The notes under the pieces were generated by a model. It worked only from the letters and a program-made list of their open reading frames with translations. It did no database searches and had not been told where the DNA came from. 35,265 nt of DNA from Alphaproteobacteria bacterium (GTDB lineage Bacteria > Pseudomonadota > Alphaproteobacteria > Sphingomonadales > Emcibacteraceae), in the NCBI GenBank assembly GCA_020446675.1, contig JAGREE010000041.1, positions 1 to 35,265 on the forward strand, written 5' to 3'. Position 1 is the stretch's first letter, and every line of letters begins with the position of its first letter. The translations under genes were made by a program, and so were the position numbers. Shown here piece after piece: positions 7,855 through 17,434 of this stretch.

Positions 7855-8799
7855 ATGACAAAATTAGATGAGCGGATAAAAAAAGCCCCTGAGGATACCG
7901 TAAAACAAAGCTGGGTTCATAAATTGTCGCCTGATTTTGCCTGGGGATATCTCCAGCTAATGCGCGCGGATCGGCCAATCGGCACCTGGCTTTTGCTCTG
8001 GCCGGGGCTTTGGTCTATCGTTCTAGCCGGTCATTTTTACGGCACCACTGATATTATTCCTCATCTTAGATTACTCATCCTTTTTTCAGTAGGCGCATTT
8101 GTTATGCGGGGAGCCGGATGTGTTATCAATGATCTTTGGGATAGAGAAGCAGACGCAAAAGTGGAAAGAACAAAAGCCCGCCCACTGCCCAGTGGACGGG
8201 TGTCCGTCTTAGGTGCATTCATCTTTCTGGCTTTATTGTTGCTTATTGGGCTTTTTATTTTACTTCAGCTGAACACCTATACCCAGTTGGTTGGTGCCGC
8301 TTCATTGATACTGGTTATCATTTATCCGTTGATGAAACGGATCACCTATTGGCCACAGTTGATGCTTGGATTTACATTTAACTGGGGTGCGCTGCTTGGC
8401 TGGAGTGCCGTTTCCGGTACGATCGCACTACCCTCAATCATTCTTTATTTAGGCGGCATTTTCTGGACACTCGGCTATGATACCATTTATGCCCATCAGG
8501 ACCGCGAGGACGATGCAATGGTCGGGATAAAATCAACTGCATTAAAGCTCGGGAAAAATACAAGACCCTGGATAAGCGGATTTTATGGGTTAACGCTCGT
8601 CTTGTTTCTTTGTGCCGGAGCCATGGCAAAAATGCATATTGGTTTTTATATCGGTATGGTGTTCGCGGGGTATCATTTAATTTATCAAATTAAAAAGCTT
8701 GATATTGATGATCGTGAACTTTGCCTGAAGCTTTTTAAATCAAACCATCATTTTGGCACAGTAGTATTTATAAGCATACTCACAGGACATATTTTCTGA
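7855..8799 (+). CDS. ubiA: 4-hydroxybenzoate polyprenyltransferase
   Basis: This integral membrane prenyltransferase attaches the polyprenyl tail to 4-hydroxybenzoate in ubiquinone synthesis. It has about eight to nine hydrophobic segments. The first Mg-pyrophosphate motif is NDLWDREAD (92-100), followed by KVERTKARPLPSG. The second is YDTIYAHQDREDD (about 208-220). With the ATG at 7855 the protein has 314 residues, near the family norm, and GAAAG lies 6 bases upstream. An ATG at 7828 (9 residues longer) is possible but has no visible ribosome site, and a frame from 7708 would overlap rsmE deeply. The stop at 8797-8799 abuts the stop of the convergent glycosyltransferase with no gap. UbiD, acting next in the pathway, is encoded at 13.2 kb. 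Confidence 0.94.
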   Translation: MTKLDERIKKAPEDTVKQSWVHKLSPDFAWGYLQLMRADRPIGTWLLLWPGLWSIVLAGHFYGTTDIIPHLRLLILFSVGAFVMRGAGCVINDLWDREADAKVERTKARPLPSGRVSVLGAFIFLALLLLIGLFILLQLNTYTQLVGAASLILVIIYPLMKRITYWPQLMLGFTFNWGALLGWSAVSGTIALPSIILYLGGIFWTLGYDTIYAHQDREDDAMVGIKSTALKLGKNTRPWISGFYGLTLVLFLCAGAMAKMHIGFYIGMVFAGYHLIYQIKKLDIDDRELCLKLFKSNHHFGTVVFISILTGHIF

Positions 8800-10119
8800 T
8801 TAAGTCCGCTCCACAATATCCTGCATGAATTTTTCCAGTTTTTCAAACTGGGTACTTCTTTCAAATTTTTTCTTATTGGGATTATTGTTTGCTTTAGATG
8901 TCTTTTTATTTTGTAGCTGAGTTTTTAAGTATTCGGCAATTTCATCAACATCATTGCTAACTAAGCCAAAATTATTGTCACGGATAATGTCGGCCGCTTC
9001 GCCCTCTGTCCCACCAACGGATAAAATTGGCTTTCCGGTACCGATATATTCAAAAAGCTTGCCAGCTATTACACTATTCTCACGCGGATCATCCCATCTG
9101 AGCAGCATCATGATATCAGTCCCGGCCATAATTTTATGGAGTTCGCTTTGTGGAATATATTTACTGCAAACGACCTGCTCTTCTAGCTCATTTACTTTGA
9201 TAATTTTTTTCTGGCTTTCACTTAACTCATCCGCACCAAATTCTGTATATAAAAGAACTTTAATTTTTTTTGCATCATTACCCAGCTTTGCCAACGCTTC
9301 AAAAAGTTTTTGCGGATCACGTTTCCCCTCATAGAGCGCCCCGGCATATAAAATTGTCAAATAATCAGGATAAAGTTCTTTTTTCTCAATCCCATCAAAA
9401 TCATTGGGATCAAACCCATTCATGGCAAGCTGGACAGGAATATTTCTGGATTTTTTTAATGTTTCAACCCAGCTTTGGGTAACAGTAATCAGGCCATTAC
9501 AGTTTGCAAGTGCACGTTTCTCAATAAACCTGTCTATTTTTTTCTTGAAGCCCGACCCATGATAATATCCATGATCAGACCAGAGATCCCGATAATCGGC
9601 AACCCACGGAACATCATTGATACGGGCTAGCTTTGACGCAACAAGTAAGCACGTAAAAGGAGGAACAGTCGTAAATATAATATCCGGTGACCAGCTTTTA
9701 AATAGCTTCCGGCCTTCGCCTATCGCTTTCGGATACCATCCAATTGTGCGATCAGGAATATTGGTAAGTTTCCGATAATAAAGGCTTAGATTTGACTCTT
9801 CCCCTGTTTCACCAGCATCCTCCTTTTTTTCAGCTTCAGGCGATGATTCCGAGATATTATCACTCTCTTTTGTTGAAAACAGCCTTTTTACTGATTGTTT
9901 CAAATAGGACGGAAAAGCATTGATATCCGTAAATTCTGTAAAAATAATTTTATCTTCAGAAATTTCAGGCGTTAATGACGACCCCTGATCCTTACGTTTC
10001 GGAGCAAGTACCCTGATATCATGCCCCTGAATCTCAAGGAAACGGGCAAGCTTGTTTACCCTGCTGCCTGAAACCGGGGCATAAGGCGGAAAAAAGCCTG
10101 AAACAATCAGAATTTTCAA
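8800..10119 (-). CDS. Glycosyltransferase family 4 (GT-B fold) protein
   Basis: This 439-residue cytoplasmic sugar transferase resembles those that build surface polysaccharides. The N-terminal domain opens MKILIVSGFFPPYAPVSGSR, with a glycine-rich donor/acceptor loop, and contains PDIIFTTVPPFTCLLVASKLA and the WVADYRDLW stretch. The C-terminal domain has TILYAGALYEGKRDP and ENSVIAGKLFEYIGTGKPIL, the nucleotide-sugar-binding signature. Acceptor and donor cannot be told. A charged, Ser/Glu-rich insert (about 82-110) is probably a disordered loop. The start is TTG at 10119 with AGAGGGA 7 bases upstream. No partner polysaccharide genes are nearby, so it is an orphan in this window. It is divergent from hppA and meets ubiA stop to stop. 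Confidence 0.85.
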   Translation of the reverse strand: MKILIVSGFFPPYAPVSGSRVNKLARFLEIQGHDIRVLAPKRKDQGSSLTPEISEDKIIFTEFTDINAFPSYLKQSVKRLFSTKESDNISESSPEAEKKEDAGETGEESNLSLYYRKLTNIPDRTIGWYPKAIGEGRKLFKSWSPDIIFTTVPPFTCLLVASKLARINDVPWVADYRDLWSDHGYYHGSGFKKKIDRFIEKRALANCNGLITVTQSWVETLKKSRNIPVQLAMNGFDPNDFDGIEKKELYPDYLTILYAGALYEGKRDPQKLFEALAKLGNDAKKIKVLLYTEFGADELSESQKKIIKVNELEEQVVCSKYIPQSELHKIMAGTDIMMLLRWDDPRENSVIAGKLFEYIGTGKPILSVGGTEGEAADIIRDNNFGLVSNDVDEIAEYLKTQLQNKKTSKANNNPNKKKFERSTQFEKLEKFMQDIVERT

Positions 10120-10126
10120 TGAAACT

Positions 10127-10133
10127 TCCCTCT
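10127..10133 (-). promoter_or_regulatory. Shine-Dalgarno site supporting the TTG start of the GT4 gene
   Basis: The minus strand reads AGAGGGA 7 bases before TTG (10117-10119), and the translated product begins with the conserved MKILIVSGFFPP. This supports TTG as the real start. Confidence 0.65.
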
Positions 10134-10358
10134 AAATATCTGCGTTTAAATAATTTATATAGCAAACAAAGCGATAAAAAGAAGTTAATTTTATTTTCCT
10201 ATCCGGCACCAGAACATAGGACAAATAATCAACCCTTGATTTCCGCTGAATAATTGAGCATTGTATTTTTACTTTTGTAGGGGAATCCTCCTTAGGTGCG
10301 TCAATATTTGCACTTAACTCAAAGGGAAAGAGTTTTTAAAAACAATTTAGAGGGAATG

Positions 10359-12458
10359 ATGACTAATATATATTTAACAATTGTGGGGTGTGGAGTTGTC
10401 GCGCTTCTGTATGGTATTTATGCGACTAAAAAAGTAATGGCCTTTGGCACTGGCAATGAAAGAATGCAGGAAATTGCTGCCGCCATTCAGGAAGGGGCAG
10501 CCGCCTATCTTAACAGACAATATAAAGCTGTCGCCATTGTTGGCGCTGTGGTTGCTGTTGGACTGTTTTTACTTCTTGGGCTTCATGTGGCTATTGGTTT
10601 TATTGCAGGTGCTGTATTGTCTGGTGCTGCCGGATATATAGGGATGAACGTGTCTGTACGTGCCAACGTCAGAACATCCCAGGCTGCTTCTGAAAATCTG
10701 AACAAAGCCCTTGATGTTGCCTTTACCTCAGGCGCTATCACAGGCATGCTTGTTGTTGGTCTGGGTCTTCTGGGTGTTGCAATTTATTATATTTATATGG
10801 TGTCAGCCGGTTTTGACATTCGCACCAACCTTGAAGGACTGGTCGGTCTTGGCTTTGGTGCAAGTCTTATTTCGATCTTCGCCCGTCTTGGTGGTGGTAT
10901 CTTTACAAAAGGTGCCGACGTTGGTGGTGACATGGTTGGAAAGGTAGAAGCCGGTATCCCTGAAGATGATCCAAGAAACCCTGCGACAATTGCTGACAAT
11001 GTTGGTGACAATGTTGGTGACTGTGCTGGAATGGCCGCTGACCTTTTTGAAACTTACGCTGTAACTGTGGTTGCGACCATGCTGATTGCGTCCAGTGCCT
11101 TTGTTGAAACTTCGGTAGAAAGCATGATGCTGCTTCCGCTCATGATTGGTGCATTATGTATTGTTGCTTCAATTATCGGTACTTTCTTTGTTAAGCTTGG
11201 TGCCGGGTCTGAAAATATTATGGGTGCTCTTTATAAAGGCCTTATTGTCAGTGGTGTTCTTTCGGCTGCCCTGATCTTTGGCATGTTCAATCAGGTTGAT
11301 ATCTTCTCTGATGCTGTGATGGCAAATGGGAAAACGGTTTCCTCTATGAACTTATATTTCTGCGTTCTAACCGGACTTGCCGTAACGGGTCTAATCGTAT
11401 GGGTAACAGAATATTATACAAGTACAGAATATCGCCCTGTGAGGGTGATTGCGCAAGCTTCTGAAACAGGTCACGGAACAAACGTCATTCAAGGTCTGGC
11501 AATTTCAATGGAAGCAACAGCTATCCCTGTCATTATCATTTGTGGTGGTATTTTCATTGCTTTCACACAGGCAGGATTGTTCGGTATTTCTATTGCTGCT
11601 ACGGCAATGTTGTCTCTGGCCGGTATGGTCGTTGCGCTCGATGCTTATGGTCCGGTAACCGATAACGCTGGTGGTATTGCCGAAATGGCGAACCTGCCGG
11701 AAGATGTCCGTACAACAACTGATAAACTTGATGCTGTCGGCAATACGACGAAGGCCGTTACAAAAGGGTATGCTATTGGTTCTGCTGCACTTGCGGCGCT
11801 TGTGCTTTTTGCAGCCTATACAGAAGAAATTGCCCACTATCTGCCGCAATATGCTGATATTACTTTCCCGCTACAGGATCCATTCGTCGTGATTGGTCTA
11901 TTTATTGGTGGTATGCTTCCTTATCTGTTTGCATCAATGTCAATGCTTGCCGTTGGCCGCGCTGCCGCGAGTGTGGTTGTTGAGGTGCGTCGACAGTTCA
12001 GGGAAATTAAAGGTATTATGGAAGGAACAGCAAAGCCAGAATATGGTAAAGCTGTAGATTTGCTGACCAAAGCCGCAATTAGGGAAATGGTTATACCTTC
12101 ACTGCTACCGCTTCTGGCACCGTTTGTTCTATTCGGCGCCACTTACTTGGTCAGTGGTAATATCGTCAATGCCTTTCAGGCATTGGGGGCAATGTTGCTC
12201 GGCACCATCATCACCGGTCTGTTCATTGCGATTTCAATGACATCAGGCGGCGGTGCATGGGATAATGCCAAAAAATATATCGAAGACGGCAATCATGGCG
12301 GAAAAGGTTCCGAAGCCCATAAAGCTTCCGTAACTGGTGATACTGTCGGTGATCCATATAAGGATACTGCCGGCCCTGCCGTTAACCCGCTGATTAAAAT
12401 TACCAATATTGTTGCCATTTTGCTGGTGGCAATTGTTGCAAAATTAGGGCTTGGTTAA
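10359..12458 (+). CDS. hppA: K+-independent proton-pumping membrane pyrophosphatase
   Basis: It hydrolyses pyrophosphate and pumps protons across the membrane. The protein is 699 residues with about 16 hydrophobic segments. The substrate site is visible in [23 protein letters not shown], the [21 protein letters not shown] stretch and [16 protein letters not shown]. In [10 protein letters not shown] the Lys (about residue 465) and Thr (about 468) occupy the two positions that separate K+-independent from K+-dependent pumps (Ala and Gly in the latter), so this pump should not need potassium. I chose ATG 10359 because GAGG (10350-10353) is 5 bases before it; ATG 10356 and a GTG at 10296 are alternatives. 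A strong terminator follows, then soluble pyrophosphatase. The 239-base upstream gap holds no other gene I can see. Confidence 0.96.
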   Translation: MTNIYLTIVGCGVVALLYGIYATKKVMAFGTGNERMQEIAAAIQEGAAAYLNRQYKAVAIVGAVVAVGLFLLLGLHVAIGFIAGAVLSGAAGYIGMNVSVRANVRTSQAASENLNKALDVAFTSGAITGMLVVGLGLLGVAIYYIYMVSAGFDIRTNLEGLVGLGFGASLISIFARLGGGIFTKGADVGGDMVGKVEAGIPEDDPRNPATIADNVGDNVGDCAGMAADLFETYAVTVVATMLIASSAFVETSVESMMLLPLMIGALCIVASIIGTFFVKLGAGSENIMGALYKGLIVSGVLSAALIFGMFNQVDIFSDAVMANGKTVSSMNLYFCVLTGLAVTGLIVWVTEYYTSTEYRPVRVIAQASETGHGTNVIQGLAISMEATAIPVIIICGGIFIAFTQAGLFGISIAATAMLSLAGMVVALDAYGPVTDNAGGIAEMANLPEDVRTTTDKLDAVGNTTKAVTKGYAIGSAALAALVLFAAYTEEIAHYLPQYADITFPLQDPFVVIGLFIGGMLPYLFASMSMLAVGRAAASVVVEVRRQFREIKGIMEGTAKPEYGKAVDLLTKAAIREMVIPSLLPLLAPFVLFGATYLVSGNIVNAFQALGAMLLGTIITGLFIAISMTSGGGAWDNAKKYIEDGNHGGKGSEAHKASVTGDTVGDPYKDTAGPAVNPLIKITNIVAILLVAIVAKLGLG

Positions 12459-12480
12459 GAATACCATCTAAAATTCAGAA

Positions 12481-12510
12481 AAACCCCGCATAAATTGCGG
12501 GGTTTTTTTT
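12481..12510 (+). terminator. Rho-independent terminator of hppA
   Basis: A perfect 10-bp stem AAACCCCGCA/TGCGGGGTTT (12481-12490 with 12496-12505) has a 5-base loop and a run of eight T ending at 12510. It lies 23 bases after the hppA stop. Confidence 0.95.
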
Positions 12511-12522
12511 ATTAAAAACATG

Positions 12523-12550
12523 CTGACAAACCCAAATGATTGGCTATATT
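12523..12550 (+). promoter_or_regulatory. Probable sigma-70 promoter of ppa
   Basis: CTGACA (12523-12528) and TATATT (12545-12550) are separated by 16 bases; each matches its consensus hexamer at five of six positions. The promoter lies just after the hppA terminator and 41 bases before the ppa ATG, so ppa is probably transcribed separately from hppA. Confidence 0.5.
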
Positions 12551-12591
12551 GCGCCCAATACTATCAACAACGATTCGCATGAGTTATATAA

Positions 12592-13140
12592 ATGCCCTTT
12601 ATTGAAAAAATTAACGCCGGACTAAACCCGCCTGAAGAAATCAACGTTATTATTGAAGTTCCTGTCGGTGGTGCTGCAGTTAAATATGAAATGCATAAAA
12701 GAAGCGGCGCTATTCTTGTTGACCGCATTCTTCATACTCCCATGCGCTACCCTGCCAATTATGGCTATATGCCACATACCTTATCGGATGACGGTGATCC
12801 CTGTGACGTCCTCGTGGTTGTTAATGAACCACTTGTGCCTGGATGCATTATTCGTGCCCGTCCGATCGGCGTATTACTGATGGAAGACGAAGCAGGACTG
12901 GACGAGAAAATCCTAGCCGTTCCAGATTTAAAAACTGATCCAACTTATAAAGATGTTCATTCACATAATGACCTTCCTGATCTTTTACTAAAGCAAATCC
13001 AACACTTTTTTGATCACTACAAAGATCTTGAAGATGGAAAATGGGTAAAAATTATCGGTTGGGAAGGTCCTGAAACGGCAAAACGGATCATTATGGAAGC
13101 CATTGAACGCCAGAAAAATAACCCTGAAGGTAACGTTTAA
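12592..13140 (+). CDS. ppa: Inorganic pyrophosphatase (soluble, family I)
   Basis: This cytoplasmic Mg-dependent enzyme splits pyrophosphate to phosphate and drives biosynthetic reactions forward. Its 182 residues match the bacterial hexameric family. The signature DxDPxD is Asp67-Gly-Asp69-Pro-Cys-Asp72, preceded by the conserved EVPVGG, KYEMHK and [11 protein letters not shown] stretches. It follows hppA on the same strand but after a terminator and with its own promoter-like sequence. ubiD starts 42 bases later, so ppa-ubiD-pmbA may be read together. Confidence 0.96.
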   Translation: MPFIEKINAGLNPPEEINVIIEVPVGGAAVKYEMHKRSGAILVDRILHTPMRYPANYGYMPHTLSDDGDPCDVLVVVNEPLVPGCIIRARPIGVLLMEDEAGLDEKILAVPDLKTDPTYKDVHSHNDLPDLLLKQIQHFFDHYKDLEDGKWVKIIGWEGPETAKRIIMEAIERQKNNPEGNV

Positions 13141-13182
13141 TTTTCCACTTATCATTTTGTCAGATTTCACCTATAAGAAGTC

Positions 13183-14667
13183 ATGACATATTCATCATTG
13201 AGAGATTTTATCGACAGGCTTGAAAGCGCGAACAAACTAGTTCGCGTGCAAGAGCCCGTATCTGCCGATCTGGAAATGACAGAAATTGGCTGCAGAGCTT
13301 TAAGCAAATCCGGGCCGGCACTGCTGTTTGAAAATGTCATAAAATGTGACGGCAGCAAAAGCAGCATGTCAGTTCTTACGAATTTATTTGGTACCGTTGA
13401 ACGTGTGGCTCTAGGTATTAATGCAAAACCCGAAGATCTTAGAAATATTGGTAAAACGCTCGCTGAGCTGAGACAGCCGGAACCGCCCAGCGGGTTTAAG
13501 GATGCGCTTGATAAGCTTCCTATGCTTAAAAAAGCCATGACCATGCGACCAAAAACCGTAAAATCAGGTCCTGTCCACGATATTATCCTGACCGGTGATG
13601 ATATTGATCTTAATGTGCTGCCTATCCAGAAATGCTGGCCTGATGATGCTTCTCCGCTTATTACATGGCCACTTGTGGTGTCAAAAGGTCCGGGGAAAAT
13701 TAAAGAAGATGATTATAACCTTGGCATTTACCGGATGCAGGTGATTAATAAAAACCAGACCTTGATGCGATGGCTAAAACACCGTGGCGGTGCGCAGCAT
13801 CACCGGCGCTGGAAAGCGGAAAAATCTGAACCCCTGCCCGTTGCCGTGGTGATTGGTGCCGATCCGGCAACGATCCTCGGGGCGGTGACGCCGGTTCCGG
13901 ACACTCTATCTGAATATCAGTTCGCCGGCCTGCTTCGCGGAAAAAAAACTGAACTTGTTGATTGTATAACAGTCCCTCTGAAGGTCCCATCTACTGCTGA
14001 AATTGTGATTGAAGGACATGTTTCCCTGAACGATTATGGTGAAGAAGGACCTTTCGGTGATCACACAGGTTATTATAACAGCATAGAAAAATTTCCGGTT
14101 TTCACAGCAAGCGCCATTACCATGCGTAAAAACCCGATTTATCTTTCAACATACACAGGAAAACCACCGGATGAACCATCAATCCTTGGGGAAGCCCTGA
14201 ATGAAATATTTATCCCCTTACTACAGCAACAATTTCCAGAAATTGTTGACTTCTGGTTGCCACCCGAGGGGTGCTCTTATCGTGTAGCTGTGGTTTCCAT
14301 TAAAAAAGCCTATGCCGGACACGCCAAACGGGTCATGATGGGTGTCTGGTCTTACCTGCGGCAATTTATCTACACCAAGTTTGTTATTGTTGTTGATGAT
14401 GATATCAATGCACGTGACTGGAAAGAAGTGATCTGGGCAATGTCCACCAGAATGGACCCCGTAAGGGATACAACGCTTACTGAAAACACCCCGATTGATT
14501 ATCTTGATTTTGCCTCACCCATATCCGGACTTGGCGGTAAAATTGGCCTTGATGCAACCAATAAAATGGATGGGGAAACCAGCCGTGAATGGGGTAAACT
14601 GATTAGCATGGACGAAAAAATCATAAAAGCTGTTGATGAAAAATGGCATAAATTAAATATTGAGTAG
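13183..14667 (+). CDS. ubiD: 4-hydroxy-3-polyprenylbenzoate decarboxylase, prFMN-dependent
   Basis: It removes the carboxyl group from prenylated 4-hydroxybenzoate, the ubiquinone step after UbiA, using prenylated FMN made by UbiX (not in this window). The protein is 494 residues, typical for UbiD. Likely prFMN and catalytic positions are Asn179 and Arg184 in NLGIYRMQV, Glu244 in SEYQFAGLL, and Glu288 with Asp293 in [13 protein letters not shown]; these match the Arg-Glu-Asp triad of the family by motif. The start ATG has AGAAG upstream. The stop TAG at 14665-14667 sits 7 bases before the pmbA start, so the two are coupled. Confidence 0.95.
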   Translation: MTYSSLRDFIDRLESANKLVRVQEPVSADLEMTEIGCRALSKSGPALLFENVIKCDGSKSSMSVLTNLFGTVERVALGINAKPEDLRNIGKTLAELRQPEPPSGFKDALDKLPMLKKAMTMRPKTVKSGPVHDIILTGDDIDLNVLPIQKCWPDDASPLITWPLVVSKGPGKIKEDDYNLGIYRMQVINKNQTLMRWLKHRGGAQHHRRWKAEKSEPLPVAVVIGADPATILGAVTPVPDTLSEYQFAGLLRGKKTELVDCITVPLKVPSTAEIVIEGHVSLNDYGEEGPFGDHTGYYNSIEKFPVFTASAITMRKNPIYLSTYTGKPPDEPSILGEALNEIFIPLLQQQFPEIVDFWLPPEGCSYRVAVVSIKKAYAGHAKRVMMGVWSYLRQFIYTKFVIVVDDDINARDWKEVIWAMSTRMDPVRDTTLTENTPIDYLDFASPISGLGGKIGLDATNKMDGETSREWGKLISMDEKIIKAVDEKWHKLNIE

Positions 14668-14674
14668 GATGGGT

Positions 14675-16027
14675 ATGAGTGATAACGCAAATATGATGTC
14701 ACCCGATAGACTGGAAAATCTCGTCAAAAAAGCAAAAAAAAGCGGCGCCGATCATGCGGATGCAGTTTTCTTTACCGGCAGCTCCAGTTCGGTTTCATGG
14801 CGGCTTGGTAAACTTGAAGATATAGAAAGATCGGAAAATTCTGATCTGGGACTTCGTGTCATCATCGGAAAAAATCAGGCGATCGTTTCTTCCAGCGATA
14901 TGTCTGATCAAACGCTGGAAGAGCTGGTTTCCAGAGCTTTGGATATGGCAAAAAATACCCCTGAAGATCCTTATTGCGGACTTGCAGATAAAAAACTTCT
15001 GGCACTGGATAACATCCCAGAACTGGACCTTTGCGACAGTCATGAGCTGGATGAAGAAACACTGAAAAATATTACTGCTGAGGCCGAAGCCCATGCCTTG
15101 GAAATAGACGGCATTACAAATTCGGAAGGTGCCGGTGCCAGTGCCACCAAAGGGGCCATCACCCTGGCCAACACGGATGGCTTTGTTGGTCATTACAAAT
15201 CAAGCAATTTTGGCTGCAGTATTTCCGTAATAGCCGGACGCGGTACTGCAATGGAACGTGATTATGCCTGGACATCGCGCCGCCATTTTGAAGATATGGA
15301 AAGCCCCTACAAAATAGCCCGTGAAGCTGCTGAACGTACACTTAAAAAATTAAATCCAAGAAAAGTTAAATCCTGTGAAATTCCGGTTGTTTATGATCCA
15401 CGGGTTTCCAGAACACTGGTAGGACATCTGGCGAGTGCCATAAACGGCGCTTCGATTGCCCGCAAAACCAGCTTTTTGCTTGAATTAATGGGTAAGCAGA
15501 TTTTTTCCAATAATATAAATATTATGGATAATCCGCATATTTTACGCGGACCGTCATCTCGCCCCTTTGATGGCGAAGGTGTCAGAAATGCACCGCTTGA
15601 AATTATTTCAAATGGCGTATTAAAAAACTGGATACTAGACAGCAGCAGCGCCCGACAGTTGGGCCTTAACAGTAATGCACGCGCCGGCAGGGGCACATCA
15701 AGTCCGCCATCGCCATCAACAAGTAACTTATTTATGGAAGCCGGAAATATCAGTGTTGAAGATCTTATCGGCGATATTAAAAACGGTTTTTATGTCACTG
15801 AGCTGATTGGCAGCAGTGTTAATGGCATTACCGGTGACTATAGCCGGGGGGCCAGCGGTTTTTGGATTGAAAATGGAAAATTAAGCTTTCCAGTGAATGA
15901 AATCACTATTGCCAGCAATCTGAAAATAATGTTTATGAACCTTACTGCTGCTGATAATTTGGAAATTAAATATGGCACCGATGCACCAACAGTGCGTATT
16001 GACAAAATGATGCTGGCAGGAAATTAG
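14675..16027 (+). CDS. pmbA: TldD/PmbA family protein, TldE (PmbA) type
   Basis: TldE is the non-metal partner of the TldD/TldE protease, which matures some peptide antibiotics and degrades unfolded peptides in the cytoplasm. The protein is 450 residues, the length of E. coli PmbA. It lacks the HExxxH zinc motif that marks TldD and carries PmbA-type stretches such as TNSEGAGASATKGAITLANTDGF and the C-terminal ITGDYSRGASGFWIENG. I chose ATG 14675 because AGGA (14666-14669) is 5 bases before it; ATG 14669 would add two residues. No tldD is in the window, so its partner must lie elsewhere. In other alphaproteobacteria this gene is often near ubiquinone or inositol-phosphatase genes. Confidence 0.92.
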   Translation: MSDNANMMSPDRLENLVKKAKKSGADHADAVFFTGSSSSVSWRLGKLEDIERSENSDLGLRVIIGKNQAIVSSSDMSDQTLEELVSRALDMAKNTPEDPYCGLADKKLLALDNIPELDLCDSHELDEETLKNITAEAEAHALEIDGITNSEGAGASATKGAITLANTDGFVGHYKSSNFGCSISVIAGRGTAMERDYAWTSRRHFEDMESPYKIAREAAERTLKKLNPRKVKSCEIPVVYDPRVSRTLVGHLASAINGASIARKTSFLLELMGKQIFSNNINIMDNPHILRGPSSRPFDGEGVRNAPLEIISNGVLKNWILDSSSARQLGLNSNARAGRGTSSPPSPSTSNLFMEAGNISVEDLIGDIKNGFYVTELIGSSVNGITGDYSRGASGFWIENGKLSFPVNEITIASNLKIMFMNLTAADNLEIKYGTDAPTVRIDKMMLAGN

Positions 16028-16054
16028 TCCGCCAGAATTAAAGCATATTACAAT

Positions 16055-17269
16055 TTATAAAGGTCTGTTTTGCGGCCAAACCAGATTATCCATTTCCTCT
16101 GGTGGAAGTGTGCCTTCCTTTCTGACCCGTTTGGCTGTTAAAACGACACGCATTATTATGAAGGCCGCAACAAGTGCATGAAAGCCGCCACAAAATAGAA
16201 ATAATGCCTTGGCACTTGAGAACTGCATCAGATTGCCGGCAACAACAGGACCAAAAATTGACCCGATTGACCAGATTGTCAGAATTGTTGCACATACGGC
16301 AACTGTCTCGTTATGGCTTACATGATCAATTGCATGGGATAATGCGATAGAGTAAAGGGAAAGAGCTGCACCACCCCAAATAAAACATATTATTAGAGCA
16401 TTGCCCTGATTTGCAGCAAACGGAAATGTCATGGCAATAGACATACAGGCAGAAATGGAAAAACCGATAATCAGTATTTTGCGCCGACCTAGTATATCCG
16501 ACATAAAGCCTGAGGGCCATTGAAGCAAAAGCCCCCCAAAATGAGCCGCTACCAGCAAAATAAGGGCCTGTGATTTAATCAAGCCGACCTCAACACCATA
16601 TACAGGCATCATATTAAGCACCGCACTATTGGTAAAGCCGAGAATAAATGCGGCAATAAAGGCACTTGGGGCGTCATGCAATATTTTTCTAAATGAAGTT
16701 GTCACTCCCGGTCCAATTTCAGGCTGAGGCAGTTTTGTCAGACAAACCGGGATAAGCGATATAATAAAAAGCAACACACAGAAAATTATGGCATTATCAC
16801 TAAACCCGGCGGAATAAGACAGAAGAGCCGGCGCCCCAACATAGGCCAGCTTAGTGATAGTTGAATAAAATCCCATGATCCGTCCCCGAATTTCAAGAGG
16901 GGTAACATGCCCGACCCAACTATCAACACATGTCATAATAATGGCAATCGCACAGCCCATTATACCTCGGAATATAGTCCAAACCGCAGCATCCTGTAAT
17001 AAATGCATCATAAGTGTTAATGATGCCAGCAAGGCCGCTGCAAAAGTAAAACTTCTGATATGACCAATGGTCATAAGTAGTTTTCGTGCCCAGAAACACC
17101 CCAGCACAAATCCAAGCCCGTATACAGTTGGAATCATGCCGACGATACCCAGCGATGACCCGGAACTATTCGCATTAAGCACAACAGTTGGCGCAACTAC
17201 GCTATTTGCAAATTGCAAAATAACAATGCTTAATAATAAGGCCGCAATTGACAAAATAATTTTGAACAT
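16055..17269 (-). CDS. MFS transporter, YcaD-like
   Basis: This 404-residue inner-membrane protein has about 12 hydrophobic segments in two halves, the normal MFS plan. Motif-like pieces are RGIMGCAIAIIMTCVDSWVGH with TPLEIRGRIMGFYS in the first half, and GLLLQWPSGFMSDILGRRKILI in the second (the MFS loop motif GxxxDxxGRR). The CVDSW and RGRIMGFYS pattern resembles the YcaD subfamily, whose substrates are not known. It lies downstream of the porin gene on the same strand after a 165-base gap, and converges on pmbA with only 27 bases between the stops. Confidence 0.85.
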   Translation of the reverse strand: MFKIILSIAALLLSIVILQFANSVVAPTVVLNANSSGSSLGIVGMIPTVYGLGFVLGCFWARKLLMTIGHIRSFTFAAALLASLTLMMHLLQDAAVWTIFRGIMGCAIAIIMTCVDSWVGHVTPLEIRGRIMGFYSTITKLAYVGAPALLSYSAGFSDNAIIFCVLLFIISLIPVCLTKLPQPEIGPGVTTSFRKILHDAPSAFIAAFILGFTNSAVLNMMPVYGVEVGLIKSQALILLVAAHFGGLLLQWPSGFMSDILGRRKILIIGFSISACMSIAMTFPFAANQGNALIICFIWGGAALSLYSIALSHAIDHVSHNETVAVCATILTIWSIGSIFGPVVAGNLMQFSSAKALFLFCGGFHALVAAFIIMRVVLTAKRVRKEGTLPPEEMDNLVWPQNRPL

Positions 17270-17305
17270 TCAGTCGCACACAAGAAATAAGTTTTAAATC
17301 TGACA

Positions 17306-17320
17306 TTGCACATAATGCAA
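17306..17320. promoter_or_regulatory. Candidate operator palindrome upstream of the MFS gene
   Basis: The perfect inverted repeat TTGCA-CATAA-TGCAA lies 37 bases upstream of the MFS start. A short palindrome with a 5-base centre is the usual shape of a dimeric repressor site. No regulator gene is adjacent, so the function is a guess. Confidence 0.3.
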
Positions 17321-17434
17321 AGTAAATTAAATAACAAACATTAGTTTATACAAATGAATGTTATTTCAATCCATTATTGTCGTGATATTGTTTTTTCAAA
17401 GAAACCAGTATTCTTTACGCATTATTTTTACAGT

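Noticed and set aside
8954..9334. 126-codon open frame antisense to the glycosyltransferase
   Set aside because: Contained in a gene with clear family motifs; the product is low-complexity Ser/Leu-rich and not protein-like.
10296..10358. hppA start at GTG 10296
   Set aside because: The extra 21 residues are polar and not family-like; ATG 10359 (or 10356) has GAGG just before it and opens onto the first membrane segment.
11505..11849. 114-codon open frame antisense to hppA
   Set aside because: Shadow of the highly conserved pump gene; no independent support.
14795..15193. 132-codon open frame antisense to pmbA
   Set aside because: It lies wholly inside a well-supported gene, its translation has no recognisable domain and is Cys/His/Phe-rich as antisense shadows often are.
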